A stretch of DNA of 64,000 nucleotides from Euglena gracilis. Taxonomy: Eukaryota; Euglenida; Euglenophyceae; Euglenales. The notes beneath the pieces were generated by a model. It had not been told where the DNA came from. It worked only from the letters and a program-made list of their open reading frames with translations, and made no database searches. The stretch covers positions 50,901,204 to 50,965,203 of the forward strand of contig CP154956.1 in NCBI GenBank assembly GCA_039621445.1, in the 5' to 3' direction. Made by a program: the position numbers and the translations under genes. Positions 10,401-31,500 of this stretch are shown piece by piece; the first letter of the stretch is position 1; every line of letters begins with the position of its first letter.

Positions 10401-11713
10401 TCCGTCTTCCTTTCCTTCTGTGTCCCATCCCACGGTCTCCCCTTCCCTTCACCCCTTCTGTCCCGTCATATGCCTGCAAATACCAAAGATGTCCTCTGGA
10501 TGGACTGCCGCAGGTGATCACCAACACCACCTCGCAGCTGCGAACGCTGCTCTCCTCTCATTCCCTTTTCTGCATGCCGGGTCTCCCTCAAATGGTTTCC
10601 CTTCCACGACCTTATTCAAAACCTCCATGACCGCACCCCTCCGCAATGCATTCCAAGCCACTTCCTGCCCGTGAAATCAACAAGGGGGACCCTCAGAGGC
10701 ACATCTATGGTATTGATCCAAGCCCATCAGCATCAAGGAGGACACACAGGCAAAACAGGGGCAGCGAGCCTGGTGATGCATGCCAAAGCAAGCTTTTCAA
10801 AGAGAGTGTGGGCTGAGACGGAGAGTGTATGTAAGCACATCCCACTAGAAAAACTTTTTCCAAGGGCTCAAGCCCTAAGGGCACCAGGAGCTGTCCAATA
10901 TTCAACAACCCTAACCCAGCCCCCCACAAATCATGTCACCTAGGAAATAAATTCCACAGAGGAGAAATGGGGTGACACCCCCCAGACCAGACGTTGCAAA
11001 AAAGCCTAAAATGGTGGCACCCACATGTCTCCACTTCGCTCTAGACCCTGCATCCTCCATCAATCTAAGGAAGCGGATTTCCGCTTCCTTGAAGCATGCC
11101 TTGACACCTGAGGCTGGAAACTGCTTGCACGTTCATCTCGGGGGGGGGGGGGGGGTGGCACTCACCAGAAACATCCAGGTGGCATCTTATCACCCGCGAT
11201 GCAGTAGGACCAAATCACCACAACTGCCTCCCTCCTCCTGCAAAGACCTGTCTGGACGAGGTTACCCAGATCAATGTGCCATCTCAGCACAAACGAAGCG
11301 GGTGACCACTGAACACCACCCAAAGTGTCCGTAGAATACAGCCGACATCGAAGTGCGCATAAGCCAAATGCTTCATCCCCCCCCCATTTTAGAGGCCCCT
11401 TTACACCACTCTGGCCTTCGAAGTCATGACAAAATTTTCGCTCAAAAATTTAGGTCCCATTTCGCTGATTTTGGCTTCCTGTGGAAGTCAATTGGAAGTC
11501 CAGCTGGCAGAATGACCCGAAGACAGACTCTTCCAAAAGAGGCAGAACATTTTGGGAATGATTCTTATGAGACCGTTGTGGGGGTCCTCAGCACATCACA
11601 CACACCTGGGACGGCATCCCGTCCGCCGTGACAGCGACCCGCGCCCGGAGGGCACGGCCCTGGATCATCCTGCAGGCCCGAGCGCAGAGAGAGTCCAACC
11701 CAAAGTTGAAGAG
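5457..11713 (-). CDS. Gene L: unassigned multi-exon gene
   Basis: Seven GC-rich blocks can be joined as phase-0 exons: 11713-11606, 8930-8766, 8229-8152, 7874-7692, 6487-6389, 5993-5832 and 5591-5457. The last ends in TGA. Readable parts include FGLDSLCARACRMIQG in the first block, DLTDAPYQQMAAGAGPPVSF in the fourth, VTYTSQQSADDRIVSLIAPE in the fifth, DKKLVAFGLTSEPGTWRPLL in the sixth and RGALVCDGRTFHRWAWET in the seventh. I recognise no family. The start is not located. The blocks could belong to more than one gene, and some acceptors were chosen because they keep phase 0. A second good open frame overlaps the sixth block upstream (about 6065-6140), shifted by one base, so this exon may be longer or damaged. 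Confidence 0.45.
5832..5993 (-). CDS. Gene L exon (54 codons)
   Basis: ACGCAG|CCG to GCCCAG|GTGCGG. It encodes LRLLGLRDKKLVAFGLTSEP and a helical ALEASVGQQLVQCTVTVAQ. The exon may begin further upstream. Confidence 0.55.
6389..6487 (-). CDS. Gene L exon (33 codons)
   Basis: ACGGCAG|GTG to GCCACG|GTCCGT, phase 0 on both sides. The peptide includes SADDRIVSLIAPENRPPADP. The C-rich tract just before the acceptor fits a polypyrimidine tract. Confidence 0.6.
7025..7115 (+). pseudogene. Inverted, broken copy of gene K exon 3
   Basis: The plus strand carries TTTTTGGCTCCCCAAACTCC, GGCTGAGGCTCCTC and then GAACAGAACCAGCGGTTGCA. The minus strand at about 3450-3380 has nearly the same string with scattered differences. 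After the shared part this copy runs into GTGGTGGTAAG and a G/C-run region. It looks like a duplicated exon fragment with its own intron edge, placed in opposite orientation inside gene L. Confidence 0.6.
7378..7443. repeat. (GGCA)n microsatellite
   Basis: Roughly sixteen tandem GGCA units, preceded by looser ACAG/GTAGGCA units from 7340. Confidence 0.97.
7692..7874 (-). CDS. Gene L exon (61 codons)
   Basis: CCTGAG|GCC to CGGCAT|GTCAGT, phase 0 on both sides. It encodes a balanced, GC3-rich stretch with PVSFVRALLEAGPGLLARTG. Confidence 0.6.
8152..8229 (-). CDS. Gene L candidate exon
   Basis: GGGCAG|TCG to GCC|GTCCCC gives 26 codons with PAKTLSVNTWTDALKAS. The donor is weak and a competing frame is open over the same GC-rich block. 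Confidence 0.35.
8766..8930 (-). CDS. Gene L candidate exon
   Basis: ATCTGAG|GAG to CTGCA|GTGTGG gives 55 codons containing STRLVLFVTPTIWPSTPP. A second frame is also open, so the frame choice is uncertain. Confidence 0.4.
8970..11590. other. No clear exon; long intron or spacer
   Basis: No strongly supported exon was found. Around 9780-9940 lie repeated AAATTAGGCC words and short CCCTAACCC-like words. A block at 10513-10570 on the plus strand (VITNTTSQLRTLL after CCGCAG) is open but isolated. Confidence 0.4.
11606..11713 (-). CDS. Gene L exon (36 codons)
   Basis: AACCGCAG|CTC to CCCAG|GTGTGT gives exactly 36 codons, GC-rich at third positions. The other two frames contain stops or are low complexity. 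Confidence 0.6.
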
Positions 11714-13297
11714 CTGCGGTTGCGGCGTTGACAGCTACTGTCTGTTGGCTGCCATCAGATGGGCCATCGCAACGCACGTGGCGTGTCACGCACATCGCGC
11801 ATTGGGCACCGCCCAACGGCGCGTTGGACCGGAGAGGAAGCAATGCGGAAGGACACAACCAAGGCTATTGTCTGTTAAGGTCCCCGAGGTCGTTTCCAGC
11901 CTCCAGGCACAAAATCAAAGCAAACCAAGCCCCCAAATATATCCCACATGGTTGTTGCGGGGGATAAAAGTGCAAAGTTCTTCAGCCGGTGCCAGTCACT
12001 GGGGGGGGGGGTCACCCCGTCCCCTGATGAACCACCCAGTCACACAAACTCCATCCCTTAAAAGAAGCGTGAGCAGTGGTGCTCAATTGCATTTTGGGGC
12101 TTCATCCAAGCGTTTCCCTGGCAGGTGGCAACCCACACCTGCCATGCCGCCCAGAGGGGAGGTGGGCAGCAGCTCCCGTGAAAGCAACGGAGGAGGAAGA
12201 CGATGCCCACGCGCGGAGGGTGGAAGGCGACTTTGCCTCGGGTGCCATCCGCGCCCCCATTACATCCCACGACCGGAGGCCTGGGAAAGACAAGGGTTGG
12301 GGGTTGAGCATTGGGACGGCGTTGCTGCCCCCAGGGGAAACACGGTCGGAAGGACAGCGCCGCAAACCAGGGGGTGTGCAGCCTGCTACCCTGTCTTGTC
12401 TCTGGCTCATGGAGGGCAAGGGGAACGGCGGTTGCTCCGCATCAGCGATGGAGAACTGGGGGGAGGGCTGCACATGAGGGGGGGGGGCTCCATTTTTCGC
12501 GAAATTGAATCCTCCTCCCTGGCCGTCCAGTAAATTTCGGGCGGGTTTGGGAATGGCAAAAACTGGGCGAAGACCCTCCGTCATTCCTTGGGGGGATCCA
12601 CACACGCACACCCACCCATCCTTCCCCACACTGAAAAACACGCTTCTCGCGGGGGAAACCAGAGGAATGCAGAAAGGAGCAACAAGACCACAACAAGAAA
12701 GGGAAAGGGAGGTGCAGCCCGACAATGTCAGAACCTGCCGATGAGTGGAATGAAAGCGGCAAAGGCAAGGCATGGGAGAATGGAGCCCCAATGCCATTGC
12801 GGTGCCCGCTGCGGGGTATGTACACCGGAGACATGGCCATGGGTTTGGAGGGAGTGGTCGGAGAAGCAGCCCTCGGACAACAGTCTGACAAAAGTGAACG
12901 TTTCGGGCACCGATCCCCACATGGAACGACTACCCACAACCGCAAAGGTCATAAAAAGAAAACACCATTGGAAACTGGTGTTAGCGCCTGCAAACGCATT
13001 GGTGATATGAACCGCACCAACTCACCTGACCCTTGCCTAATCATGTGCTGACTAATTATTCCGTTTCAAAGGGAAGCTGGGTCACGGGGGGTCGCGGGGG
13101 TTGTGGGGTTGTGGAGTCTCATGAAAAGTTAAAACCCACCAAAAAAGGATTCCCTTCAAAGTATTCAAAATACATCACGTTGTGCAACAGGGTGCAGGTG
13201 CATGGGAAAATGCGAACACTCTCTCCCAAGGGTGTGGAGTACATGCAGGGTAGACCTACCCATATGAAATGCCGCCGCGGGTGGGAGGCCACACGCA
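11714..13297. other. No supported exon between gene L and the orphan exon
   Basis: Long open frames exist on both strands in 12.1-12.9 kb, but none has convincing codon bias with splice sites. G-runs occur at about 12001 and 12480. Confidence 0.4.
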
Positions 13298-13498
13298 TCA
13301 CTGCTCGGGCACGGAGACAACGATGACCTCCAAGTTGAGGTCTGGCAGGGGCACAGGCGCCTCAGGCCCAGGGGTGGCCTGGGCCATGGCAGGGCGACCA
13401 TCGGCCTTGGGGGTGCGCCCCTCGTCCCCGGCAGGGGGTGGCGGATCGACAACATCGGAGGACAGAAACCCAGCCTCAACCCCGGCAGGATGAGTTTG
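13298..13498 (-). CDS. Orphan terminal-type exon
   Basis: TTAAG|CAA opens 66 codons ending at TGA 13300-13298, with DLNLEVIVVSVPEQ at the end and a Pro/Ala-rich middle. It lies just downstream of the HAP2-like membrane exon. No donor of that exon gives the right phase, so it may be an alternative tail, another gene's end or chance. Confidence 0.35.
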   Translation of the reverse strand, partial: QTHPAGVEAGFLSSDVVDPPPPAGDEGRTPKADGRPAMAQATPGPEAPVPLPDLNLEVIVVSVPEQ

Positions 13499-13625
13499 CT
13501 TAATAATAAATAATTAAATTTTTATAAATTAATTTATATTTAGTCTTATTTTATTTTTTTAAATAGTTAAATAATTCTCCCTCCGCCCCAAGGTACGATG
13601 AAGCGAATTCAACGACGTTTGTTGC

Positions 13626-23482
<9,857 letters not shown>

Positions 23483-23574
23483 CCGGGTGCTGTGGGGGGG
23501 CGGACAGAAGGGGGGGACACAAAATGGACACAGCGCGACACAAAAAAACGCAAAAAAAAACGCAAAAAGGCCGG

Positions 23575-24010
23575 GAGGTCCAGCTCAGAGTGTGGAAAAT
23601 GTGGGCTGGCGGGGAAAACAAGAGGAAAGGGAAAAAAAAAAAAGAAAAAAAAAGACCCTCCCATAGGAATCACAGGCTGGGCCCGACCCAGGGCCGAGCC
23701 AGGTACCAAAAAAAAAATCGAAACTGCAAAAATGGCCAGAAAAACTGCCAATTATGCAAAAAAAAAAGATTTTTGACTCCAAAAGAATTGTCCTGGGCAG
23801 CCTTTTTCCAACCCATTTTCGCCCATTTTGACCCATTTTTGCCCATTTTTGTACCCCCGAAAGCGAAAAATCCGTTACCATCCAGCGACCCTTCGGGCTG
23901 GAAATAAATCTCGTTGAGGGGGGGAAGGGGGTCCGGTGATAGAAAAAGGCTGCTGGCTGGAAAAAGGCTGCTGGCTGTTTGGACCCCCCCAGGGGGTGGG
24001 GTCAAATTTT
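23575..24010 (+). repeat. Dispersed repeat R3, copy 1
   Basis: Shares with 28560-28985 the ordered words CAGCTCAGAG/CAACTCAGAG, GGGCCCGACCCAGGG, TGACCC..TTTGCCC, CCCTTCGGGCTGGAAAT and AAAAAGGCTGCTGGCTGG, plus a final GGGGGTGGGGTCAAATT. It starts just upstream of the HAP2-like start codon. No reading frame is conserved between the copies. Confidence 0.75.
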
Positions 24011-25211
24011 CTTAAGCAACGCCCTGAGAAAAAAACACAAAAACAATCGCAAGTTGCATGCAATATCCTTCAGGAGCTCCCCCAGGATGTACACTTTTTG
24101 CTGGAGAGGACTTCGAAAAATTTTTGGCTCCGCCGGGGCAAATTTCTCATTTGGCACAAAAATAAGCATTTTGTTGACCCAAAAAAATGCAAAAATGACA
24201 AAAACCAAAATGATAAAGAATTTGGTTTTGGGGAAAATAAGGCCAAAATGAGGAATTTTTTCATAGTCAAAAAAGGTATCCAGCAAAAATCCAAAAATCG
24301 CCAGGGGAGAAAAAGCACCAAAAAAAAAAACACAAAAACAGTGCAAAAAAACACAATTTTTGTGAAAATAAAAAAAACCGCAAAAAACCACAAACGAAAA
24401 CGTGTTTGTGTTTCCCCCCTGGAGGAGACGAGTGGGCAGATGGGGAGAAGCCATAAAAAAAAAAGTAGAAGTTTACTGATGTCAAACAGCAGAGTCAGAC
24501 ACCATTACTGGACTTGCAGGCAGTCAGTGATTGGCGAAAGGTGGTTCAAACAAAAATGTTCTGGAGCAATTGGAGGGAATGGAGGGTGTCAACGACCTTT
24601 GTGTACCTCATTCTACCTCTCTTGCATCCAAAAGAACCAAAGCTGTAACAGCCGCTGTTACGGCTTTGGCTGGAACAGCGGCGGCATAAGGGGGAGGGGG
24701 TTGGGATCAAAAGCAATAGAAAAGAAGCTGAACCCAACTTCATATACCCAGAAGAAAATTGGTTATGTGGTTCTGGCTCCAAAATTGGTTAGGTGGCCAT
24801 GGCTCCAAAATACCAGCCACTAAAGGCTAAAGACAGCGTGTGCTCAAAGCACTGCTCTGTCAGAGGAATCCGAGGGTTTTTTTGTGTTAATTTCCATCCA
24901 TCCAAAAACAACCTGATGTGGATGCCGATCAAGAACCCGGTTCGTCACCCCAGGACAGCTCTTCAGAAATGCCGTTGATGCCGCTGGACTTCGATTTCGG
25001 GTGAAACGACACCCAAAGCTAAGCGCCCCCTGCCGGGAACCTTGGCTGCTGGGTTCAGATACCCTGCATGGGGGATTGAACCCCTCAGTTGCGAAGTTAT
25101 GCTCCAGGGGGAGGTCACCACAGCAAAGGTGCAAGAGCCAGTGCGTGATGTTGGGTTGCAAAATAATAAGCGGTCGCCCAAGCACACCACAGCGAGCAAT
25201 TTGCGGGCCAT

Positions 25212-25504
25212 TCACGCCAGGAGTGCGTCCAGGAGAGGGCGGTACAGGCGGTCCTTCAGTGCGGCAAAGCCCGCAGTGACGGCCCGCTGCTGGGCGTGGG
25301 CTGGCGCCGGGTCCCGCACGACGCCCTCCATGAAGGCGGGCAGCGCGTCCCAGGAGCGGAGGAACGCCACCAGCCCCGAGGCCCGCAGCTCCCGCCACGG
25401 GTCGCCGCACCGGGGCCTGAAGGTGCCCGGGTGGTCCACCACCACCGGGATGGAGCCCGACTCCAGCGCCTCGAACAGCCGGTAGCACTCTGGGCTGTGT
25501 CCCG
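25212..25504 (-). CDS. Glycosyltransferase last exon
   Basis: TCCGCAG|CG matches phase 1 of the preceding exon. It carries GHSPECYRLFEALESGSI followed by PVVVDHPG, then a helical C-terminus ending RLYRPLLDALLA and TGA at 25214-25212. This is the most diagnostic exon. Confidence 0.85.
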
Positions 25505-28500
25505 CTGCGGACCAACAGGGGGCAGTGAGGCAGTGTGAGTTTCCAATCAATTGGGAGGCAGATAGACAGAGCGGCAGCATATGGAAGTTTTGGGCCACAG
25601 CATGAGCGTGCGCGCACTCACATGCACGCATGGGTACACAAACACGCACACAATTCTTATGATTTTAAGTGTAGGCACCCTGATGAGTAGGTGCTGATCC
25701 CTCTGGGTTTGAATATTCTTGTCCTATCCTCATGTAATGTCATGTCATATAACGAAAAAGATGGGTTCAAAACAAAAAAAACAGCCTGACACAGAGGGAT
25801 TCTGCTGCCCTGCCAATATAACCACTCTCTCCCAGATGAATTTGATTTTTTTTAAAAAAAGAGCAAGCTGGCTTCAATTAAAAATTACGATCAGAGCAAG
25901 ATCAGGTCAGGCTTCTATTGAGGGAAAGAAGGGAACAAAATAAATAATAATACATAAAATAAAAGGGATGAATATAAAGGAAAGTAAATGAAAAAAAATA
26001 AAAGGGATTTTTTTATAATAAAAAAAAGTGGCATTGACCCCGCTGGGGCGGCACCAAGGTGAACAAGCTGTCCCGCAACGTTCTTTGGTACTCCACGGGC
26101 GTCAGGGACAGGTCCTTCCCCAAAGGCAGTCAATAGGGACGTTTTCCAGAACGTTTGACAATAATAAAAATAAATAAATTAACATTTAAAAAAAACTGTG
26201 ATACAAATAACTTTGATTCGGTATTTTCCACTACATGCATGGCCTGTTGGTATTTTGATTCATCCACCTCCACCACACACCTAGCATCCATATCTTTTCA
26301 AAAGCTGTTGGCAAGCTGCTCCACCGCCCACAATACTCAGGCGACCCCCGCATGGGTCAAAGACCCAGCCAGATAGCCGCGGTCATGGGTCTTGCTCCAG
26401 CGGGGGATGAGGTGGAGGAAGAGGGGCCGCCCCAGGCTGGCGTTCAGGGCCGGCCCCATGCCACGGCGGGCGGCCGAGCCACAGCTTGTGTTGGCTGCGA
26501 CCCCCGTCTCCCTGTGACCCCATCAACGGGTTTCCGGCCCGAACCTCGGCAGAACACGGTGGAGGGGGTTTGCCTCGCGGCGGCGGTCCCTGCCCGGCGA
26601 GGCCGGCGCGATGATTGGGGCACGGGCGGCGGGCCGCCGAGCCACGGCATGGCCCGCACAATGCCGGCGAGGGCGCGGCGCGTGGGGCTGGTCTCCAGCG
26701 TGACGATGCAGTTGAGGAAGGCATCGGTTTTGTCGGTTTTGAGATGACCGGGGCAGGGGGGGGACCGGACCGGCAGCCCCCCGCCCGGGGGGAGTGCAAA
26801 AAAAAAAAGTCCCACCTCCACAACAAAAAAACCTCAGACACTGAGTTTTTCATCATTGAGCCTTTTTGAAAAAAATGGGGGTTTGAGCCAAAACAGCCCA
26901 AACATCCTTTGGTGCGCCTGTGAGGGGAAACGCCTCACAAACACCATGTTCCCAAAATTGTGGGCCAGTTTTCGAAACTTCTCTGCGCTTGGCATTGCAG
27001 GTTGTTGGGCAGGGGGGGGCAAAAACTGCACACGGGCAGGTCAAAAACTGCACTGCAAAAAACTGCAAAAAACTGCAAAAAACTGCAAAAAACTGCAAAA
27101 AACTGCACATCAACAAAAAATAAACAATAAACAAGCTGAAATGGTGTGCATATGCAAAACAACGTAAATTGTAATCACATGAGAACGCCCCAATTCACCT
27201 AACTTTTGCACAGCTTTGGAGCTGATGACAATAAAAATGAAAGAAATCAATCAAGGTACACTGTACATGGGTTTTCATGCACTGAAACACAAGTCATGTG
27301 TTTGGTTTGGATGCTGGTTCACACTGGTTTTCCTGCACCAAAGCTTGTGACGGCCATGCCCACGGAGGTGCCAAACAGCTAAATATGGAAAAAATGCACA
27401 TACCCATATGCAGAAAGTTTCTATGCTTTTAATTCTTGTATGGGATGTTCAGTTTTGGAACTTTCGGTCCATCACCTGGTGAACTTCACCCATGTCACGA
27501 TGCAAAAAATCTACAAAACTAAAAAAAATCTACAACAACCATCACAAACTTTGAATACTGTCTTTAGGGGATTGCCAAATGGTCTGGGAATTTCTTGCAA
27601 ATAAGAATGACTTCTTTGAAGCATTTGGCTTGTGTGATATTTGGCCAAAATGCTTGGGACAAGGCCCAATCTTCTACAGGAGCTCGTGCTCCTTTGCGTC
27701 TCCACGAATCTCGCAAACTCCAACTTCAACCAAAATTTGCACAAAAAAAACAGTTTTTGGATTTAGTCCCCGAATCCCAAATAATTAGTTGAATCTGCTC
27801 AGGAGTGTGCAAATGACAATTGCCAAAATCAGCATCGTGACATCTGTCACCACATGCACAAGTTGGAGATGGAGCGATTTTGGTTGGGGAGAAATTGTTG
27901 CGTTGTCACCGAAACAATCTGTTTTTTTTTGGAATGGTGGCTACAACAATTTGTGTCGAGAGGCAAGGCAGTTGGCAAAACAGTTGGGGGCAAGACAACT
28001 GGTGGGATTACTGTAGACAACACAACTCATGAAGAGATTTTTTGAGAGAGACTTTTTCTTGAGAAACACCCTTCAAACAATATAATCCAGCGTAACAAGG
28101 CGCAGAGCACCAAAAAATGAGCACCTCAGGTTTCCTCAAAACTGAAATCAAAAAAAAACTGCAAAAAACTGCACGTGTGCAGTTTTTTCAGAAAAAAAGC
28201 TGCAAAAAACTGCAAAAAACTGCAAAAAACTGCAAAAAACCCAAAATGTGAAAACTGCAAAAAACTGCAAAAACTGCACGGTGCATATTTTGCCCCTCCC
28301 TGTTGTTGGGTCTGCCCATAAACATTCCCCTGGGCCCCCGGGCCCTTGGGGGGGGGGGGGGTCTTGAGGGGGAATGGGGCCTGGGGGTTTAGAGTTAAAA
28401 AGAAGCCTGGTTGAAGAGGAAGCGGCGGGCCGGCGCAGGGGGAGGGGCGGCGGCAAGGGCGGCAGGGAACTTGAAGCCCACGCCGAGCGGCACGTAGTGG

Positions 28501-31500
28501 AACGTCACCTGCGGCCAGTCCCGCCACCAATCTACCCACCAGGATGTTCTTTCAACGACCCCCCCCCCCCGGGGAGTCCAACTCAGAGGCTGGAAAATTT
28601 GGGCTGGCTGGAAGAAGTTTGCTGGCTGATCCCCCTCCCCCCCCAGGGGTCCCAGGCTGGAGCTGGGCCCGACCCAGGGTCGAATTGGGTTCCAAAAAAT
28701 CGAAATCGCAAAAAATGTCCAAAAACTGACAATTCTGCAAAAAATCGATTTTTTGACCCAAATTTTCCTGGCCAGCCCAAAATCTGACCCGTTTTTTGCC
28801 CACTTTTGTAAAAGAAAGCAAAAAAATTTATGTCCAGCTGCCCTTTGGGCGGCTGGAAATCTAAATAAATAAATAAATCCCGTTGAGAGCGGCGTCCCAG
28901 GCTGGAAAAAGGCTGCTCTGCTCTGCTGGCTGGAAAAAGACTGCTGGCTGGTTGGACCCCCCCCCCAGGGGGTGTGGTCAAATTCTCTTAGCTGCGCCCT
29001 CCTATCCACAAAGTTCTGCAGAGCTGCAGCATTTTTTTGCATGCAACTTGGTGACTTGAAAAGGCACCATTCTCTGCATGTCTCAACCTCATGGATAACG
29101 TGCACCAGTGTATTCCAGCCAAAAAGAAGAGTTTGGTTGGTGAGTCACATCAAGGCAGCGCTGCTTGGGGGCGGTGAGGCAGTTGTTGATGAAAGTAGCA
29201 GCTGAACACGACGGGCGTCGGGAAATCGCGGTCCACGTTAGTGCAATGCTCCAGACCGGGGGACATACTGTCCCCCCAACGCTTGGCCACCGCTCGTGCT
29301 GCCAACAAGACGGCACAAGTAATTAAAAAACTGCCAGTGCAGATGGAGATGCAGACCATAGAAGCTGGGTCAACTGCAGTCATTTAGGAACTGCAGAGTC
29401 TCCACAACTGGGCTTCCACGAAGGGCTTGGCATTGGAGCAGGTGGGGGACGACCCCCAGCTCAGCAGTCGAAAGCCCGAAAACTTTGGAACTTTGGGCAC
29501 TTTCTGGGCAAAAAAAATGGCAAAAATGCCAAAAAAAAAAGAAGAGCGCCAAAGGAAAAAAAGTTGCTCTTTGGGGGGGGTCCTGGTTCCCCCGCAGGTC
29601 GGTCCGAACCTCCTCTGTGGTGAAAGGGGACCCTCCCAACTCACACCCTCAAAGGGTACTGCATAAAAAAAAAACATACACACGAAAATAACCTGCACAA
29701 TAACGTTGGATTCCATTGTACAGAATGACCCCCGAACGTCCCCTGCCAGGAAGTAGACAATACGCCGTGCACCGGTGGCGTTGGTGGCCAAGCACCTCCA
29801 AGACGTTGAGGACGTTGGTGCTGTTGTCAGGCTTTGTCGGGTTTCACTGGAAGTGGGGTCCCGGCCACATCATTCAGATTTCACTTAAAGCAAATGACGC
29901 GCGGTACACAACGTGATTTTTCCGTGAACTTGCAAACTTGCACCACTTCTTTAGAATGAAAATCATCTCCACAGATCCCTTGAACAACCACCATGCTTGT
30001 CAGAGACCCTGGGGTGGCCTTTAATAACAGCCAGTGTTCACCGCCGATTGGGGCAAGGCTGGGAAAAGAGACAAATACCATTCTTTGGCTTCAGCAAGAA
30101 AGGTGGGTGGCTGCAGAAGCGGATGTCAGCATTCTGGGATGATGTGAATCAAGTGAAGCCCACAGCAGAGACAGTAAATTCCGGGCAAACTCTTTGCGAA
30201 CTTTATGATTTAAATCATAAACTCTTAAAATGATTTTTGGAGGAAAGAAGAAAGTGTGGTTGCTTCATGTGGCCTTCGTCTCACAGGAATGGCAAAAACG
30301 ACATTCATTATTCCGTGTAACATGAAAACAGAGGATCTGGTGTTGTTAACGTTTGCAAAAGAGGAAATTTGATGGGAATGGAGCAGGGTTAAAACAACAA
30401 AAACGAAACAACCCCAAAAAAAACATCAAAATCAAAATGTTGCATGTTTCTTGCTGGGGGTTGATGAATCTGCACACACTGGCAGAAAAAATCAGCAAAG
30501 AAACAAAAGCAGGAATAAAATATTGGTACTTCAGAGAACTGCCAAACGAGAGCACTTTAAAAACATCACCAATGATATTGTAGGTGAATTTCGTCCATGG
30601 AAGCTGCAAACAAAACCAAAAATCATTTCAAAAGGCAGGCAACATGGTTTTTTTCTGGCTCCAGTAGCAAAACCAGTTGCTCAGATAGCTCTTATCCTCA
30701 AAACCATCTGCGGGGGGGGGGGGCGTGTTCAATGAAGAAAGCAAATGAACCCGAGGATAGACACACATTATGCAGACAAAAACGAACAGCCAAAACACTC
30801 CAACTTGGGCACTTTGTTTCCACCTCTCCACCCAGCATTCCTTGTTGCAATATGTTTTGTGGCGTTGTCAGGTTTTGTCGCTGGAGGTGCTTGTTGGTGG
30901 CCTCCCGGATGTGCCGCACGAGCCGGTCGGCGTACTTCACCCGGAAGAAGTGGGTGAAGACGACGAAGATGCTCGCCCCGGCGGACTTGGCCATCAAAGC
31001 CGGGGCGGGGCACTCCACGGCCAGGGGGCACGTCTGGAGCTGTGGCCACCCTGCCGGCTCAGAAGAGGGGGGGGGGTGGTTAGGACAATTTGGTGGCGTT
31101 GAATTGCAGCTGTGAGGGTGGTCGCGTTACCCACCCACCTCCCCCCCCCCCGTGTCATTGACCCAGGTCAGATCAGGCCCAACAGAAAAGGGGATCAAGT
31201 TGGGCCCAACAACGCAGCGGGTCAATAACCAGGGAAGGCAATAACATAGGAGGAGAGGAGGTATGAGGGCAGCGGAGGTTTTGGAATTGATGGCCAGCTC
31301 TGCGGTGAACGTTTCTCCCAGAGGGATACGGGTTCTGCCCCAGGTGGAACACCAGCCGGCGGGGGCCGGACCCGATGGGGACCGCCCGGGTACAGGCGGG
31401 CCCAACGCCGAGGAACGGGGAGGGCTGCCGTCAGGGTGGACGGAGGCGGACCGTCCCCTGCGCCGCCACCCATCGGACGAAGTTGTTGAGCGGCGCGAAG

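Noticed and set aside
12102-12945. 272-codon and 167-codon minus-strand frames and a 301-codon plus frame
   Set aside because: Open on both strands because the block is GC-rich. No consistent codon bias, splice sites or recognisable motif.
13298-13498. True C-terminus of the HAP2-like protein
   Set aside because: No donor in the membrane exon gives phase 0. The membrane exon has its own stop and a nearby AATAAA-type signal, so this block is listed only as an orphan exon.
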